Assembly: GCF_003668575.1 (NCBI RefSeq)
Contig: NZ_RCVZ01000003.1
Coordinates: 8,430-72,429 of the forward strand
Reading direction: 5' to 3'
Length of the DNA: 64,000 nt
Source: Falsibacillus albus
GTDB lineage: Bacteria > Bacillota > Bacilli > Bacillales > DSM-25281
Numbering within the stretch: the first letter of the stretch is position 1; every line of letters begins with the position of its first letter. Below are positions 26,121 to 35,462 of this stretch, piece by piece. The position numbers and the translations under genes are program-made. The notes under the pieces were generated by a model that was not told the origin of the DNA, ran no database searches, and saw only the letters and a program-made list of their open reading frames with translations.

Positions 26121-26702
26121 TTGAAAAAATTCTTATCGACGATAGCCTTAATGGTTTTTTGTTTTATTTTTTCCATCCATTCGATACATGCCGCACCCGA
26201 TCCGAGCGGATTGGAAAAATCAAAATCAAAAGCGGAGATTCATATTATAGGGACGATTCAATCCGACCGGCTCATTGAAGACCATTCTTCCAGGCAGCTT
26301 CAGGATAGGGAAATGAATATCCGGATCGACAGAATAAAAAAGTTGCCGACTAATCTATATTGGAAGATTAACGATGTCGTACCAATTCCATACAGCTATA
26401 TCGCATCTTGGGGAGATTATTCTGGAGGTAGGAGTCTACAGGTCAGGAAAGGGGATCTCATCGAAGTGTGGGGAAACCTTAATAATGGACGGGTGGATTT
26501 GGTCGCAGAGGGCTATGGGGCCGAAATCATCCAGCCTGCCGGGGATCGGATCGAACACATTAAAGAACCATTGTCCCATCGTTTACATAGATGGTCAATA
26601 AATGATTCGTCCTTAACCGTCATGGCCCTATTAGGATTGTTTATCGTATTTTTGGCAGCATTGGGCCTATCCTCGCAAAAACGGACAGGTAGATCGTCAT
26701 AG
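26121..26702 (+). CDS. Secreted or membrane-anchored protein, unknown
   Basis: 193 residues. Signal peptide (about 1-25, ending SIHAAP), a soluble middle with beta-rich stretches (AEIHIIGTIQ, RKGDLIEVWGNLNNGRVDLVAEGYG) that may form an OB-like barrel, and a C-terminal helix (about 165-185, LTVMALLGLFIVFLAALGL). TTG start behind AAAGGGGGA. The domain outside the cell would be held by the last helix. No family recognised. Confidence 0.7.
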   Translation: MKKFLSTIALMVFCFIFSIHSIHAAPDPSGLEKSKSKAEIHIIGTIQSDRLIEDHSSRQLQDREMNIRIDRIKKLPTNLYWKINDVVPIPYSYIASWGDYSGGRSLQVRKGDLIEVWGNLNNGRVDLVAEGYGAEIIQPAGDRIEHIKEPLSHRLHRWSINDSSLTVMALLGLFIVFLAALGLSSQKRTGRSS

Positions 26703-26771
26703 CAGCTGTAAAAGCTTCATATGGTAGAAAGGGAACATGCAATGATCCGATTAGAAAGGGGATAAAAGTTG

Positions 26772-27164
26772 ATGAGGAGAAATTATCGTTATTTTTCTCC
26801 AAACTATCCATATCGGAGGCCCCCTCCCCCTTATACACCATATATGTACCAAAGTTTCCACAGGGACTTCCCCCAGGCTGATCCAAAACTGTTCATGAGC
26901 TCTGCTGTAAGAATGAAGGGCTTGCTAAAGGACGCACAGCTCTTGATGGATAAAATCAGCCAATCATCATCATATTCCAAAAAACTGATGGATTTCGCCC
27001 AGGAATCAAAAATGGTTGAAGTCGAGAAAACAATCAATTCTATTGGGATGAAAAACAAACCGGTCGTTAAGGTGAATCCGGATGGACTGAATCTTTTGTT
27101 TGTCAATCAGGATAGCAGCCAGTTGGATTGCTGCAAACTTCAAATTGCCCTCAGATGGAACTAA
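26772..27164 (+). CDS. Small soluble protein with Pro/Tyr-rich N-terminus, unknown
   Basis: 130 residues. The N-terminal 35 residues are rich in Tyr, Pro and Arg (YRRPPPPYTPYMYQ), as in some spore-coat-associated proteins; the rest is helical (KGLLKDAQLLMDKI, VEVEKTINSIG). ATG at 26772 lies 9 nt behind GGGGA. Neighbour to a Gly/Tyr-rich protein on the other strand with which it shares a terminator. Spore role is a guess. Confidence 0.6.
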   Translation: MRRNYRYFSPNYPYRRPPPPYTPYMYQSFHRDFPQADPKLFMSSAVRMKGLLKDAQLLMDKISQSSSYSKKLMDFAQESKMVEVEKTINSIGMKNKPVVKVNPDGLNLLFVNQDSSQLDCCKLQIALRWN

Positions 27165-27166
27165 AA

Positions 27167-27206
27167 GGCTCTCCAAAAGAAGATTTTGGAGAGCCGAATA
27201 TTTTTT
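27167..27206. terminator. Bidirectional terminator
   Basis: GGCTCTCCAAAA, gaaga loop, TTTTGGAGAGCC, then AATATTTTTT. Serves the genes at 26772 and 27205. Confidence 0.85.
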
Positions 27207-27435
27207 AATAGTAAGGATAGTATGGGTATGGTCCATAAGGGTAACCATATCCGTAGCCGCCGTAACCGCCGTAGCCCAATCCTGGAGCCAACAGGGCGCT
27301 TCCTAATAGGCCGCCTGCAACACCGCCTAAAAACGGCAAGCCGAAGCCGCCACCAAAAAACGGACGTCCCCCGAAGCCTCCATAGAATGGTCTTCTTCCG
27401 AATCCGCCATAAACAGGGCGCCTCAAATTATTCAT
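27205..27435 (-). CDS. Gly/Tyr-rich small protein
   Basis: 76 residues, more than half Gly, Tyr, Pro or Phe: repeated RRPFYGGFG-type units, a hydrophobic centre (GGVAGGLLGSALLAPG), and a YGGYGYGYPYGP tail. Composition resembles spore-coat or surface structural proteins. ATG behind GGAGGAGGAATT. Confidence 0.65.
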   Translation of the reverse strand: MNNLRRPVYGGFGRRPFYGGFGGRPFFGGGFGLPFLGGVAGGLLGSALLAPGLGYGGYGGYGYGYPYGPYPYYPYY

Positions 27436-27519
27436 CGGGAAATTCCTCCTCCTCTATTTCTGTCAAAACCTCTCCCTATGTTTTATGCAAAAGTATCACA
27501 ATTGGGGTGGGCTCAACAG

Positions 27520-27532
27520 GGTGACAGGCACC
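27520..27532. repeat. GGTGACAGGCACC motif, intergenic
   Basis: Identical (reverse strand) to 1595-1607 and one base from 35374-35386. It lies between yuiH and the Gly/Tyr-rich gene. The word is itself an imperfect inverted repeat (GGTG...CACC). Confidence 0.5.
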
Positions 27533-27573
27533 ATCCAGAAAAAGGGAATTAATGATTCAGTTCGTTGAATTGA

Positions 27574-28173
27574 TTAATCCCATGATAGACGTTCTTCTTT
27601 CCAAGGGTCGCCGTAATTATGGTAGCCGTTTTTCTCCCAGAATCCAGGTTGGTCTGTTTTGGAGAATTCGATTCCCCTCAGCCATTTGGCGCTTTTCCAG
27701 AAATATAAGTGGGGAATGACGGCACGCAGCGGATAGCCATGTTCCGGCGAGAGCCTTTTTCCGCCAAGGGAATGTGCAAGAAGGCTTGTGTCTTGAAGAA
27801 AATCTTTTAGAGGAAGATTGGTGGTCCACCCTTCTTCAGCATGCAGGATGACAAACTTGGCCGCATCCTTTATCCCCGCTTCTTCTGCAATCGATATTGC
27901 AGCCACGCCCTCCCAGCTGTTATCGAGCTTGGACCAACCCGTTACGCAATGGATATCATTCTCGTAAAGGAATTGCGGCAATCTCAAAATATCTTTAAAC
28001 GAGTATGTTTTTTCTTCCTCCACCTCGCCAAACACTTTTAAATCCCAATCTGTGAGGCTATCCCCATAATTGGGGACCGAACCGTAATGAAGCACTGGGA
28101 ATGACGCAGTGACATTCTGATTGGGCGGGACCCTGCCATCGTCTCTTTTCTTTTTCACTTTGCCAAAATACAT
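27574..28173 (-). CDS. yuiH: Sulfite-oxidase-like molybdopterin protein YuiH
   Basis: 199 residues, close to B. subtilis YuiH (198). Molybdopterin-binding oxidoreductase fold: DIHCVTGWSKLDNSWEGV with the Mo-ligand cysteine near 90, EGWTTNLPL, PEHGYPLRAVIPHLYFWKSAKW. No signal peptide, so cytosolic. ATG at 28173 behind GGAGGG begins MYFGKVKKKR. Needs molybdenum cofactor made elsewhere; physiological substrate unknown. Confidence 0.9.
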   Translation of the reverse strand: MYFGKVKKKRDDGRVPPNQNVTASFPVLHYGSVPNYGDSLTDWDLKVFGEVEEEKTYSFKDILRLPQFLYENDIHCVTGWSKLDNSWEGVAAISIAEEAGIKDAAKFVILHAEEGWTTNLPLKDFLQDTSLLAHSLGGKRLSPEHGYPLRAVIPHLYFWKSAKWLRGIEFSKTDQPGFWEKNGYHNYGDPWKEERLSWD

Positions 28174-28232
28174 CCGCTTCCCTCCTGATCCAATATTTTC
28201 ATCCATATTAACATGATTCCCTCAATTTCATA

Positions 28233-28259
28233 AAAAAAAAGCTGCCAAAAGCAGCTTTC
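28233..28259 (-). terminator. Terminator of yuiF
   Basis: AAAGCTGC, loop, GCAGCTTT (28239-28259) with a T-run on the minus strand. Confidence 0.85.
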
Positions 28260-28286
28260 AAATTAATGATATTCATATCGATATAC

Positions 28287-29603
28287 TTATAAAATGATGG
28301 CAGCGATCCATCCGAACAAAATCAACGGGATATTGTAATGCAGGAATGTTGGTACACATGTATCCCAAATATGGTTATGCTGTCCATCCGCGTTAAGACC
28401 CGAAGTCGGGCCGAGCGTACTGTCCGACGCAGGTGATCCTGCATCCCCGAGTGCCCCCGCTGTTCCAACGAGTGCAATGGTCGCCATCGGGCTGAAACCA
28501 AGCTGGATGCAGAGCGGGACAAAGATGGTAGCAATGATCGGGATCGTCGAGAATGAAGACCCGATCCCCATTGTGACAATGAGACCGACGACCAGCATGA
28601 GCAAGGCGCCAAGTGACTTGTTATTTCCAATCAAGCCAGCCGCTTGATCGACAAGGCTTTGGACATCCCCCGTCGCTTTAAGGACCTCTGCAAATCCGGA
28701 AGCTGCAATCATGACAAATCCGATGAAAGCCATCATTTTCATACCTTCTGTCATAAGTGAATCTGCCTCGCTCCATTTGACGGAACCGCTGATATACAAA
28801 ACAAATAATCCGGCAATCGCTCCAAAGATCATCGATTCAAATTGAAGCTGGACAATAAGTCCGATAATAATGGACAAAATCGAAAAACTGACCCCTTTTT
28901 TGGAAAAGCCCCCTGTTTCAATGGCAAGCTCTTCATCTTGACTCGCATAATGCCTCGGTTTTCGATAAGAAATAAAGATGGCAAATACAAGACCGGCCAC
29001 TAGCCCCAGTGTCGGTAAAAGCATTGCAGTCGGGATTTGATCCATTTCCACTGCTAGTCCGCTGCTCTTCATGTTCGTCGCCAAAATTTCATGGAATATT
29101 TGACCGAACCCTACCGGAAGCAGGATATATGGAGCTGTCAAACCGAACGTTAGGACAGACGCGATCAATCTGCGGTCAATTTTCAATTGGTTCATGACTT
29201 TTAATAATGGTGGAACCAATAATGGAATGAATGCTATATGAATGGGAATCAAGTTTTGTGAAAAGCAAGCCATTAATAAAATAAAAAAGACTATGAGTGC
29301 TTTGGATAAGATTTTTTTATTAGATTCCTCATTTGAACCAACCATTTTCAATACTAGCTCAACTAAAAGATTCGGGAGTCCCGTCTGCGAAATCGCAACG
29401 GCAAATCCCCCTAATAAGGCATAGCTCAAGGCAACCTCCGCTCCGCCTCCGACACCACTTGTAAAGGCATCGATTGTTTTATCTATGCTCATACCGCCAG
29501 TCAAGCCTCCAATTAAAGCCCCAGTAATCAATGAAAATACCACATTCACTCTGAATAGGCTCAAAACCAGCATGACAAGCACTGCGATGACAACTGCATT
29601 CAT
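28287..29603 (-). CDS. yuiF: Na+/H+ antiporter-family protein YuiF
   Basis: 438 residues, about 11-12 helices. Conserved stretches [36 protein letters not shown] and [16 protein letters not shown] place it with the YuiF branch of the ion-transporter superfamily, annotated as sodium/proton antiporter or amino-acid permease. ATG at 29603 is 7 nt behind AAAGGAG and gives the family start [10 protein letters not shown]. Same position next to pepA as in B. subtilis. Confidence 0.87.
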   Translation of the reverse strand: MNAVVIAVLVMLVLSLFRVNVVFSLITGALIGGLTGGMSIDKTIDAFTSGVGGGAEVALSYALLGGFAVAISQTGLPNLLVELVLKMVGSNEESNKKILSKALIVFFILLMACFSQNLIPIHIAFIPLLVPPLLKVMNQLKIDRRLIASVLTFGLTAPYILLPVGFGQIFHEILATNMKSSGLAVEMDQIPTAMLLPTLGLVAGLVFAIFISYRKPRHYASQDEELAIETGGFSKKGVSFSILSIIIGLIVQLQFESMIFGAIAGLFVLYISGSVKWSEADSLMTEGMKMMAFIGFVMIAASGFAEVLKATGDVQSLVDQAAGLIGNNKSLGALLMLVVGLIVTMGIGSSFSTIPIIATIFVPLCIQLGFSPMATIALVGTAGALGDAGSPASDSTLGPTSGLNADGQHNHIWDTCVPTFLHYNIPLILFGWIAAIIL

Positions 29604-29951
29604 GATGTAACTCCTTTCCATGACCATAATTTACTTTAGTTTGGTAAATCGGTAGAGAATTAAAAACAACAGTAAATAAATTATCATACCTACTCTTTCC
29701 GTGTCAAGCATGTGTATTGGGGAACATGATTAAGCTGGAAATGGCAGAGTTATCAATCAATCATAGTTTTAATCTTTTCTTTACCTGTCCTCTGTGCGGC
29801 CACGAACGACGCACTCCTGTTCCCCTGTTCCCCTTCCGCACCTCGTTTCGTGCTCGAACGACATATCCTCCTTCCTGCCCAGATACGCGTCAACCCACCT
29901 CAAACCAAAAAAACGGGTTTCCATAAAGGAAACCCGTAGAATACCCTATTA
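29604..29951. other. Intergenic region yuiF-pepA
   Basis: Contains the yuiF upstream region, a C-rich stretch at about 29780-29900 without recognisable genes, and the pepA terminator. The word GCTCGAACGAC near 29850 faintly recalls the inner repeat module, but the match is too short to call. Confidence 0.4.
29907..29937 (-). terminator. Terminator of pepA
   Basis: ACGGGTTTCC, ataaa loop, GGAAACCCGT; followed on the minus strand by seven T. Confidence 0.9.
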
Positions 29952-31454
29952 TTATTTTGTCGCTTCAAATCGTTCTACCAAGAGCGCCAGTGTCCTTGCC
30001 ATTACGCCAGTACCACCTTCAGGTCCGAGGTCGTAAGCGGATGTCGTTGTTGCGGTGCCGGCAATGTCCAGATGCACCCACGGAGTTCCTTCAGCGAATT
30101 CACCAATGAATGCTCCACCCATGATGGCATGGCCTTCCCTGCCAGGTGAATTATTCAAATCTGCGATTTTGCTTCCGCGGACACGTTTTTTGTCATTTTC
30201 AGTATAAGGCAGCCTCCAAATGAATTCTCCAGCCTCATTGGACGCTTCCAGTACCTGCTCAAAGAATGATTCATCATTCGTCAGAGCACCCGTTTTATCC
30301 AAACCTAAAGCCACAATGACTCCCCCGGTCAAGGTTGCGACATCAACAAGATAATCTGCTCCATGATGCTTAGCATATGTCATGGCATCTGCGAGAGCCA
30401 AACGTCCCTCAGCATCCGTATTCAGTACTTCGATCGTCTTTCCGCTCATGGACGTAATCACGTCATCAGGCTTGAATGCAGATCCGCTGATCATGTTATC
30501 GGTGGATGGGATGACAGCGACGACATTCTGCTCCGGCTTCAGTTCACCAATGATCTCCATGGCGCCTAATACGGCAGCAGCACCCCCCATATCCGATTTC
30601 ATTCCAACGATCCCGTCTTTTGGCTTGATGGAATATCCACCAGTATCAAAGGTGATCCCTTTACCGACGAGGCCAATGACATCCTTCCATTCTTCTTTGC
30701 CCTGATATTTCAAAACAATCATTTTAGGCGGTTCGGCCGATCCCTGGTTGACGGCCAACAATGCGCCCATCCCCAACTTCTCCATTTCCTCTTTATCCAG
30801 GATATCAGTTTCAAACCCATATTTTCCTGCCAGTTCCATCGCGTAATTCGCCATATCTGTCGCCGTTAATAGGTTGCCTGGTGTGTTGACAAGTGTCCGG
30901 GCTGAATTTGTCCCTTTTCCGTGCGCTTGTCCAACCGTCAAGGCAGCATCGATTTCGTTGGCATCACTTTCCGTAAATACATCAATTGCTTCAATTTCCG
31001 TTTCGGGCATATTTGGTTTCTTTTTATAGCCTTCAAACTGATATGTAGACAATACAACGGCCTCTGCCAAAGCATGCGCGGCATCAGCGGCCTCAATTCC
31101 ACTACCTGTGAAAGAATCCAATGCAACGGCTATATGTGAATGATTGTCTGTTTTCAGACGTTTAAACGCGCTTCCGAAAAGCTCTTTCAAAGATTCAAAT
31201 GTCAAATCTTTTTCCTTTCCAAGGCCCGCCAATACTATTCTCTTGGCTTTATGCTTCCCAAAGGTATGTATTTTCGCAAATGATTTCATTTTAGCTGATA
31301 CATCGCCGGATTTGACGAGTCCGGTCAATTCCCCACCGAATGCTTCATCCAATACTGACAAGTCACCTTCAAATTTTTCTGGTTTGTCTTTTAATCCCAC
31401 TAATAATACTTCTACTTCCTGGTCAAACGGATGTACTTGCATTGTTTTAAACAT
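29952..31454 (-). CDS. pepA: Leucyl aminopeptidase (M17)
   Basis: 500 residues, exactly the length of B. subtilis YuiE/PepA. C-terminal M17 catalytic domain with metal and active-site motifs [23 protein letters not shown] and the signature [13 protein letters not shown]. Cytosolic, binds two Zn2+/Mn2+, releases N-terminal residues from peptides. ATG behind GGAGGTG. Confidence 0.95.
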   Translation of the reverse strand: MFKTMQVHPFDQEVEVLLVGLKDKPEKFEGDLSVLDEAFGGELTGLVKSGDVSAKMKSFAKIHTFGKHKAKRIVLAGLGKEKDLTFESLKELFGSAFKRLKTDNHSHIAVALDSFTGSGIEAADAAHALAEAVVLSTYQFEGYKKKPNMPETEIEAIDVFTESDANEIDAALTVGQAHGKGTNSARTLVNTPGNLLTATDMANYAMELAGKYGFETDILDKEEMEKLGMGALLAVNQGSAEPPKMIVLKYQGKEEWKDVIGLVGKGITFDTGGYSIKPKDGIVGMKSDMGGAAAVLGAMEIIGELKPEQNVVAVIPSTDNMISGSAFKPDDVITSMSGKTIEVLNTDAEGRLALADAMTYAKHHGADYLVDVATLTGGVIVALGLDKTGALTNDESFFEQVLEASNEAGEFIWRLPYTENDKKRVRGSKIADLNNSPGREGHAIMGGAFIGEFAEGTPWVHLDIAGTATTTSAYDLGPEGGTGVMARTLALLVERFEATK

Positions 31455-31692
31455 CCTGCCTTCACCTCCTTCTATATTATAAAAGAAATAAAGAAATATT
31501 TCGAACCTCTAAATGTTTTCATTTTTCGGACATATGACTCATTATGATATAATATACTCATTCGTCGATTTTCGGCGTTAATGCAATTAATTCAAATTCA
31601 ACTGGGTATAGAATAGTATGACTTGAAATAACCTTAATTTATCTACCCGTATAAAATATGTTAAAAACATCGAAAGGAAGTCATGAAACTAC

Positions 31693-32172
31693 ATGGAATT
31701 ACTTTCAAATTTCCCATTATGGGCATCACTTTTGGCGATTTTCTTCGCCCAGTTTGTTAAGGTCCCCATACAATTTATTGCGTCGAGGCGGGTCGATTGG
31801 TCATTATTGACCTCCACCGGCGGCATGCCCAGCTCTCATTCGGCTGCTGTAACCGCGCTGGCAACAGGCGTAGCGCTTGAATCCGGTCTTGATTCACCAG
31901 TATTCGCTGTAGCCACCGTTTTTGCAATCATTGTCATGTTCGATGCGACTGGTGTCAGAAGGCAGGCTGGCGAGCAGGCGATTGTTCTGAATCGCCTGGC
32001 AGCAGATTTTCAGAAGCTGGTGGATGAGGCGAAGCTTTGGCAAAAGAAGCCGGCTGACCAGCGTCAGCAAGAGCTTAAGGAGCTTCTGGGGCATAAGCCG
32101 ATAGAAGTATTTTTCGGTGGCCTGACAGGCATCATCTTGACTTTGCTCGTACACTATTTTTTCATAAGGTGA
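31693..32172 (+). CDS. yuiD: Divergent PAP2-family membrane protein YuiD
   Basis: 159 residues, four predicted helices. DUF212/divergent-PAP2 features: FFAQFVKVP, GGMPSSHSAAVTALATGVAL (phosphatase-like SSHSA), MFDATGVRRQAGEQA, ELLGHKPIEVFFGG. May act on a lipid phosphate; activity is unproven. Ribosome site AAAGGAAG is 12 nt from ATG, rather far. The gene at 32179 follows after 6 nt. Confidence 0.92.
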   Translation: MELLSNFPLWASLLAIFFAQFVKVPIQFIASRRVDWSLLTSTGGMPSSHSAAVTALATGVALESGLDSPVFAVATVFAIIVMFDATGVRRQAGEQAIVLNRLAADFQKLVDEAKLWQKKPADQRQQELKELLGHKPIEVFFGGLTGIILTLLVHYFFIR

Positions 32173-32178
32173 GATTTC

Positions 32179-32988
32179 ATGCGTTTAATATCGATATGTC
32201 CAAGCAATACAGAAATTATAGCTTACTTGGGATTAACCTCATCCTTGGTCGGTATAGATGATTTTTCTGACTGGCCCCTTTCAATTCAGCACCTTCCAAA
32301 GCTTGGCCCCGATCTATCGATTCGAATGGATGACCTTGAGAAGCTTCAACCCGACCTTGTTCTTGCCTCTCTCAGCGTTCCAGGAATGGAAAAGAATATC
32401 GAGGAATTGAAAAAGAGGGGAATTCCCCATATTGTGCTGAACCCTCAGTCCCTGGAAGATATCCTCAATGACATCCGTCTTGTCGGACAGCTGTGCAATG
32501 TGGAAAACAAGGCACTAGAGGTCGTGGACGATTTTAAAAGGACGATCGAAGAATGCAAGAATGCATGCCGCTCAGTCCATTACAAACCGACATTGTATTG
32601 GGAATGGTGGCCGAAACCGGTCTTTACGCCAGGCAGGATCAATTGGCTGACAGAAGTAAGTAAATTGGCAGGAGGTTTGAACCTCTTCAGTGATGTTGAA
32701 CTTGCCAGTATCCAAACAGATTGGGATGATGTATTCCAACGGAATCCAGATCATATTTGTCTCGCATGGGTTGGCGTTGCTCAGAACAAAGTCAATACTG
32801 CTTTGGTTAGACGGCGCCCGAATTGGGATCGATTAGAAGCCGTGAAAAAAAAACATATTCATGTACTTGAAGAAGCCTTGTATTGCCGCCCCTCACCACG
32901 ACTGTTGGAAGGGATCGTCAATCTTGGTAAAATCCTGCACCCTGACATCTACATGGACATAAAACTTCCACCAAGCCTGCAATCATGA
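32179..32988 (+). CDS. Cobalamin/metal-binding-protein-like domain without signal peptide
   Basis: 269 residues with the helical-backbone metal-receptor fold of BtuF-type binding proteins (RLISICPSNTEIIAYLGL, GPDLSIRMDDLEKLQPDLVLAS, PTLYWEWWPKPVFTPGRINWL). There is no signal peptide or lipobox and no ABC permease or ATPase gene nearby, so it should be cytosolic. It may bind a corrinoid or metal chelate inside the cell; unknown. Likely co-transcribed with yuiD. Confidence 0.8.
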   Translation: MRLISICPSNTEIIAYLGLTSSLVGIDDFSDWPLSIQHLPKLGPDLSIRMDDLEKLQPDLVLASLSVPGMEKNIEELKKRGIPHIVLNPQSLEDILNDIRLVGQLCNVENKALEVVDDFKRTIEECKNACRSVHYKPTLYWEWWPKPVFTPGRINWLTEVSKLAGGLNLFSDVELASIQTDWDDVFQRNPDHICLAWVGVAQNKVNTALVRRRPNWDRLEAVKKKHIHVLEEALYCRPSPRLLEGIVNLGKILHPDIYMDIKLPPSLQS

Positions 32989-33020
32989 AAAAGGCCGCTC
33001 CACGACGGAACGGCCTTTTT
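32988..33020. terminator. Bidirectional terminator
   Basis: AAAAAGGCCG-TCC / GGA-CGGCCTTTTT, T-runs both ways; ends the yuiD unit and yuiC. Confidence 0.9.
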
Positions 33021-33032
33021 CATATATCAAAG

Positions 33033-33746
33033 TTATTCATTCTTTGCGTCTATATATTGCTGGCGAAATACTTGCATGGACTTGGCTTCATTCAGATCTA
33101 TTAATTCCTTTTCGGTGATCTTTCCATCACCGACTTGGACAATGTAGACATCCAAGTCCTTTTTACCCCAATTTTTATAAACATCATCAACCGTTTTATA
33201 GTAGAGGTCCAGCTTGTTTCCTTTTATTGCAGATCCAGTGTCGGCGACAACTCCATATCCATACCCAGGAATGAAAAGAATCGTTCCGATTGGAAAAACA
33301 TCCAAATCAGCTGCGACTGTTGAATATAAATCCCTTTTCACTTTTATCCCGGAGTAGGTAATGCCATAGCTTGGATTATCGGGATTTTTCCCTGTTGATT
33401 CGTAGCCTGCTGTATATCCTGTTGCCGTCACCTTTTTCTTCGGGAATTTGGACCAATCTAGATCCTCTAATTTTGCCGCTTTCCCCTTTACTTCTGTGCT
33501 GGAAGATATCAAAGTGCTCCCTGCAGCAAAACGGTTCAGCATTTTATAAGCAAGTCCCATTTTTTTATAGCTATTACTTAGATAAGTACTGAAAACATTA
33601 TTGGAAACATGCGAATAATCGTCTGCCACCCATTCTTTAAGTGTTTCTGCCTTCACCCCGGAAACGGATTGAAATGTAGAAAAAAGCGCTGCTATAAATA
33701 AAACTGACATGATTATGCGCGTCGTCCATCTCTTTAATCTAATCAT
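33033..33746 (-). CDS. yuiC: 3D-domain cell-wall protein YuiC
   Basis: 237 residues: N-terminal signal or anchor helix (about 12-32), a linker, and a C-terminal 3D domain (about 130-215: [39 protein letters not shown] with the aspartates that name the domain). In B. subtilis YuiC is a resuscitation-factor-like (Sps) muralytic enzyme acting on peptidoglycan in stationary phase. ATG at 33746 is 11 nt from GGGAGGAG. Confidence 0.88.
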   Translation of the reverse strand: MIRLKRWTTRIIMSVLFIAALFSTFQSVSGVKAETLKEWVADDYSHVSNNVFSTYLSNSYKKMGLAYKMLNRFAAGSTLISSSTEVKGKAAKLEDLDWSKFPKKKVTATGYTAGYESTGKNPDNPSYGITYSGIKVKRDLYSTVAADLDVFPIGTILFIPGYGYGVVADTGSAIKGNKLDLYYKTVDDVYKNWGKKDLDVYIVQVGDGKITEKELIDLNEAKSMQVFRQQYIDAKNE

Positions 33747-33887
33747 ATAATTTTTCACTCCTCCCAAAACTATTCCTTTCCCATTCTGAAAAGAATTATT
33801 CATAAAAGGAGGAAAAACTATATTTTACTAGTAAAATGAAAACTTCCTAAAACCATAATATACCAATTGTATCCGTTGCCAGACCAA

Positions 33888-33916
33888 TAAAAAAACACCG
33901 AAAACCGGTGTGTTTT
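33888..33916 (-). terminator. Terminator of yuiB
   Basis: ACACCG, aaaac, CGGTGT with a T-run on the minus strand. Confidence 0.8.
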
Positions 33917-33937
33917 TGACTTTATATGTAAGTGAGT

Positions 33938-34255
33938 TTAAAACATGCGATAACCTTTTTGCCGTAAAATCCTCATTGTAATCCCTGCAAAAATGGCACC
34001 TGCCAGGCCGCTTGACAATATGAGGATGTCTGCCGGAGCAAGTGAAGTGATCTTCGTACCCAGCTGTGAGAAAGAATCTCCGCTATTACGAAAATATTGG
34101 ATGAATGGTACATCATCAATAATTAATATGGCAACAATCGGATATGCGATTGCCATGATCCAAGTCATTCTAAGCAACATATTCAACAAGAAACCGATTC
34201 CATAAAATAAGACAAAAAATAAGAGCATTGAAATGAGCAAAATTGCTATATTCAT
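33938..34255 (-). CDS. yuiB: YuiB membrane protein
   Basis: 105 residues, the size of B. subtilis YuiB; three hydrophobic segments (LLFFVLFYGIGFLL, WIMAIAYPIVAILII, LILSSGLAGAIFAGI). Function unknown. ATG at 34255 gives MNIAILLISM; spacing to AGGAGG is long (14 nt). An in-frame GTG at 34270 is part of that ribosome site. Confidence 0.8.
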   Translation of the reverse strand: MNIAILLISMLLFFVLFYGIGFLLNMLLRMTWIMAIAYPIVAILIIDDVPFIQYFRNSGDSFSQLGTKITSLAPADILILSSGLAGAIFAGITMRILRQKGYRMF

Positions 34256-34397
34256 GACAACAACGTACACCTCCTAAACACTAAGGTTAAGTGTACTCAA
34301 TGTTCCATATTCAGTCAACATCCAACCAATGACGAATTTTCGAAAATTGTGTTTTTTATGGCTCTTTTCGAAAAGCATGTTGCTCAGGGGGAATATG

Positions 34398-34447
34398 GTT
34401 GATTTCCGCAGGGCTGCCGGAGCCTCGTACCTTCCGCTCCGTTAGAT
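34398..34447. repeat. Short copy of the interspersed repeat
   Basis: GGTTGATTTCCGCAGGGC, then GCCTCGTACCTTCCGCTCCG, nearly a bare pair of ends. Outer flanks CTCTTTTCGAAAAG at about 34362 and CTTTGAGAAAACAGCC at about 34483 match those of the copies at 56190 and 61303. Confidence 0.65.
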
Positions 34448-34509
34448 GAATTATCCTTAAAAAATACTGTGACAAAATCACCCTTTGAGAAAACAGCCAT
34501 TTTCTAAAT

Positions 34510-34556
34510 AAAAATAGCCATGATCCTTCCTCATTAAGCGGGAAAGATCACAGCCA
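34510..34556 (-). terminator. Possible terminator of yuiA
   Basis: TGATCCTTCC ... GGGAAAGATCA stem with a wobble pair, followed on the minus strand by TGGCTATTTTTATTT. Confidence 0.5.
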
Positions 34557-34571
34557 TTAAGTGCATTTATA

Positions 34572-34706
34572 TTAGTACGAATTTTTCTTGCCTGTTCCTG
34601 AACAGCAAGGACAGGTTTCGGATCCGCCGAGAATCAGTTGAAAATAGCCTTTACCTGAACAATATTCACACTTTTTGTTTTTTGCTTCAACCATCTTCGC
34701 TCTCAT
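34572..34706 (-). CDS. yuiA: YuiA, 44-residue zinc-ribbon protein
   Basis: Very small gene: 44 residues with two CxxCxGxG units, CEYCSGKG (13-20) and CPCCSGTG (32-39), like the zinc finger of DnaJ. Matches the size and place of B. subtilis yuiA, between yuiB and yumB. ATG at 34706 follows GGGAGATGAG. It probably binds one zinc ion; function unknown. Confidence 0.85.
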   Translation of the reverse strand: MRAKMVEAKNKKCEYCSGKGYFQLILGGSETCPCCSGTGKKNSY

Positions 34707-34863
34707 CGAAGCTCATCTCCCTTAAGTTTTGTCTTAATTTTCTGATAATATAACATCGATCCGATTTTTTTAAAAGAGCTATTTTCGGGGAGATTCGCTC
34801 ATGTAAACGGATACATAACTTGTTCTTTTATTTTAACTGCTTTTTTCTCAAAATTTCAGAATT

Positions 34864-35355
34864 TTATAAAAATAGTTTATATGCCGTATATCCAAACTGA
34901 TTTCCTGGATTGATCCCCTCAATCATTTCAATCGAGCTTCCTCTATCATCCTGTATAAGCTTATGGATGATGACAGAAGCATCCGGATTGGCAAGCAGCT
35001 CCTGGGGCTGCATCCATCGCACTTCAAATAACTCTTTTTCTTGGACAGAAACCTCATCACTGCCTTCACTCGGAGCTAATGAAAATAGCAGCATATTATC
35101 ACTGATTTCATGATTGATGACCCCTGTCCGGAGGCCGATCAAGCCCTTTACCCTGGCTCTCACTCCCGTCTCCTCAAAAACCTCACGGAGCACTGCTTCA
35201 TCAGCAGTTTCATTTTCATCTACAAATCCGGCCGGCAGCGACCATTTCCCTTTCAAACCCCCATATCTTTTCTTAACCACGAGCCATCGTCCCTTCTCAT
35301 CAATGACCAGCCCCGAAACCGCCAGCCAAACCTTTCCCCTTTTCGAATTCGTCAA
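34864..35355 (-). CDS. Nudix hydrolase
   Basis: 163 residues. Nudix box GFVDENETADEAVLREVFEETGV fits GX5EX7REUXEEXGU. Hydrolyses nucleoside diphosphate-linked compounds; substrate unknown. TTG at 35355, 7 nt from GGAGGG, begins LTNSKRGKVWLAVSG. Longer frames reach into the GGTGCCTGTCACT motif and have no ribosome site. Not part of the B. subtilis yuiA-yumB interval as I know it. Confidence 0.85.
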   Translation of the reverse strand: MTNSKRGKVWLAVSGLVIDEKGRWLVVKKRYGGLKGKWSLPAGFVDENETADEAVLREVFEETGVRARVKGLIGLRTGVINHEISDNMLLFSLAPSEGSDEVSVQEKELFEVRWMQPQELLANPDASVIIHKLIQDDRGSSIEMIEGINPGNQFGYTAYKLFL

Positions 35356-35372
35356 ATCCAAGCCCTCCCCTG

Positions 35373-35386
35373 TGGTGCCTGTCACT
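35373..35386. repeat. TGGTGCCTGTCACT motif
   Basis: Third copy of the GGTGCCTGTCACC word in this window (12 of 13 bases), just upstream of the Nudix gene. Confidence 0.45.
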
Positions 35387-35409
35387 AAAGTGCATGGCCA
35401 ATAAATAGC

Positions 35410-35445
35410 AAAGGCAGAACACATCTGTGTTCTGCCTTTATTTTG
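35410..35445 (-). terminator. Terminator of yumB
   Basis: AAAGGCAGAACACA / TGTGTTCTGCCTTT long perfect stem, 18 nt past the stop. Its T-tract on the minus strand is broken (TTTGCTATTTATT). Confidence 0.75.
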
Positions 35446-35462
35446 AGTTTATTTTTTTCGGT

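Noticed and set aside
29770-29900. C-rich stretch upstream of yuiF as another copy of the repeat or a riboswitch
   Set aside because: Only a short word (TCGAACGAC) resembles the inner repeat module and no known riboswitch core is visible.
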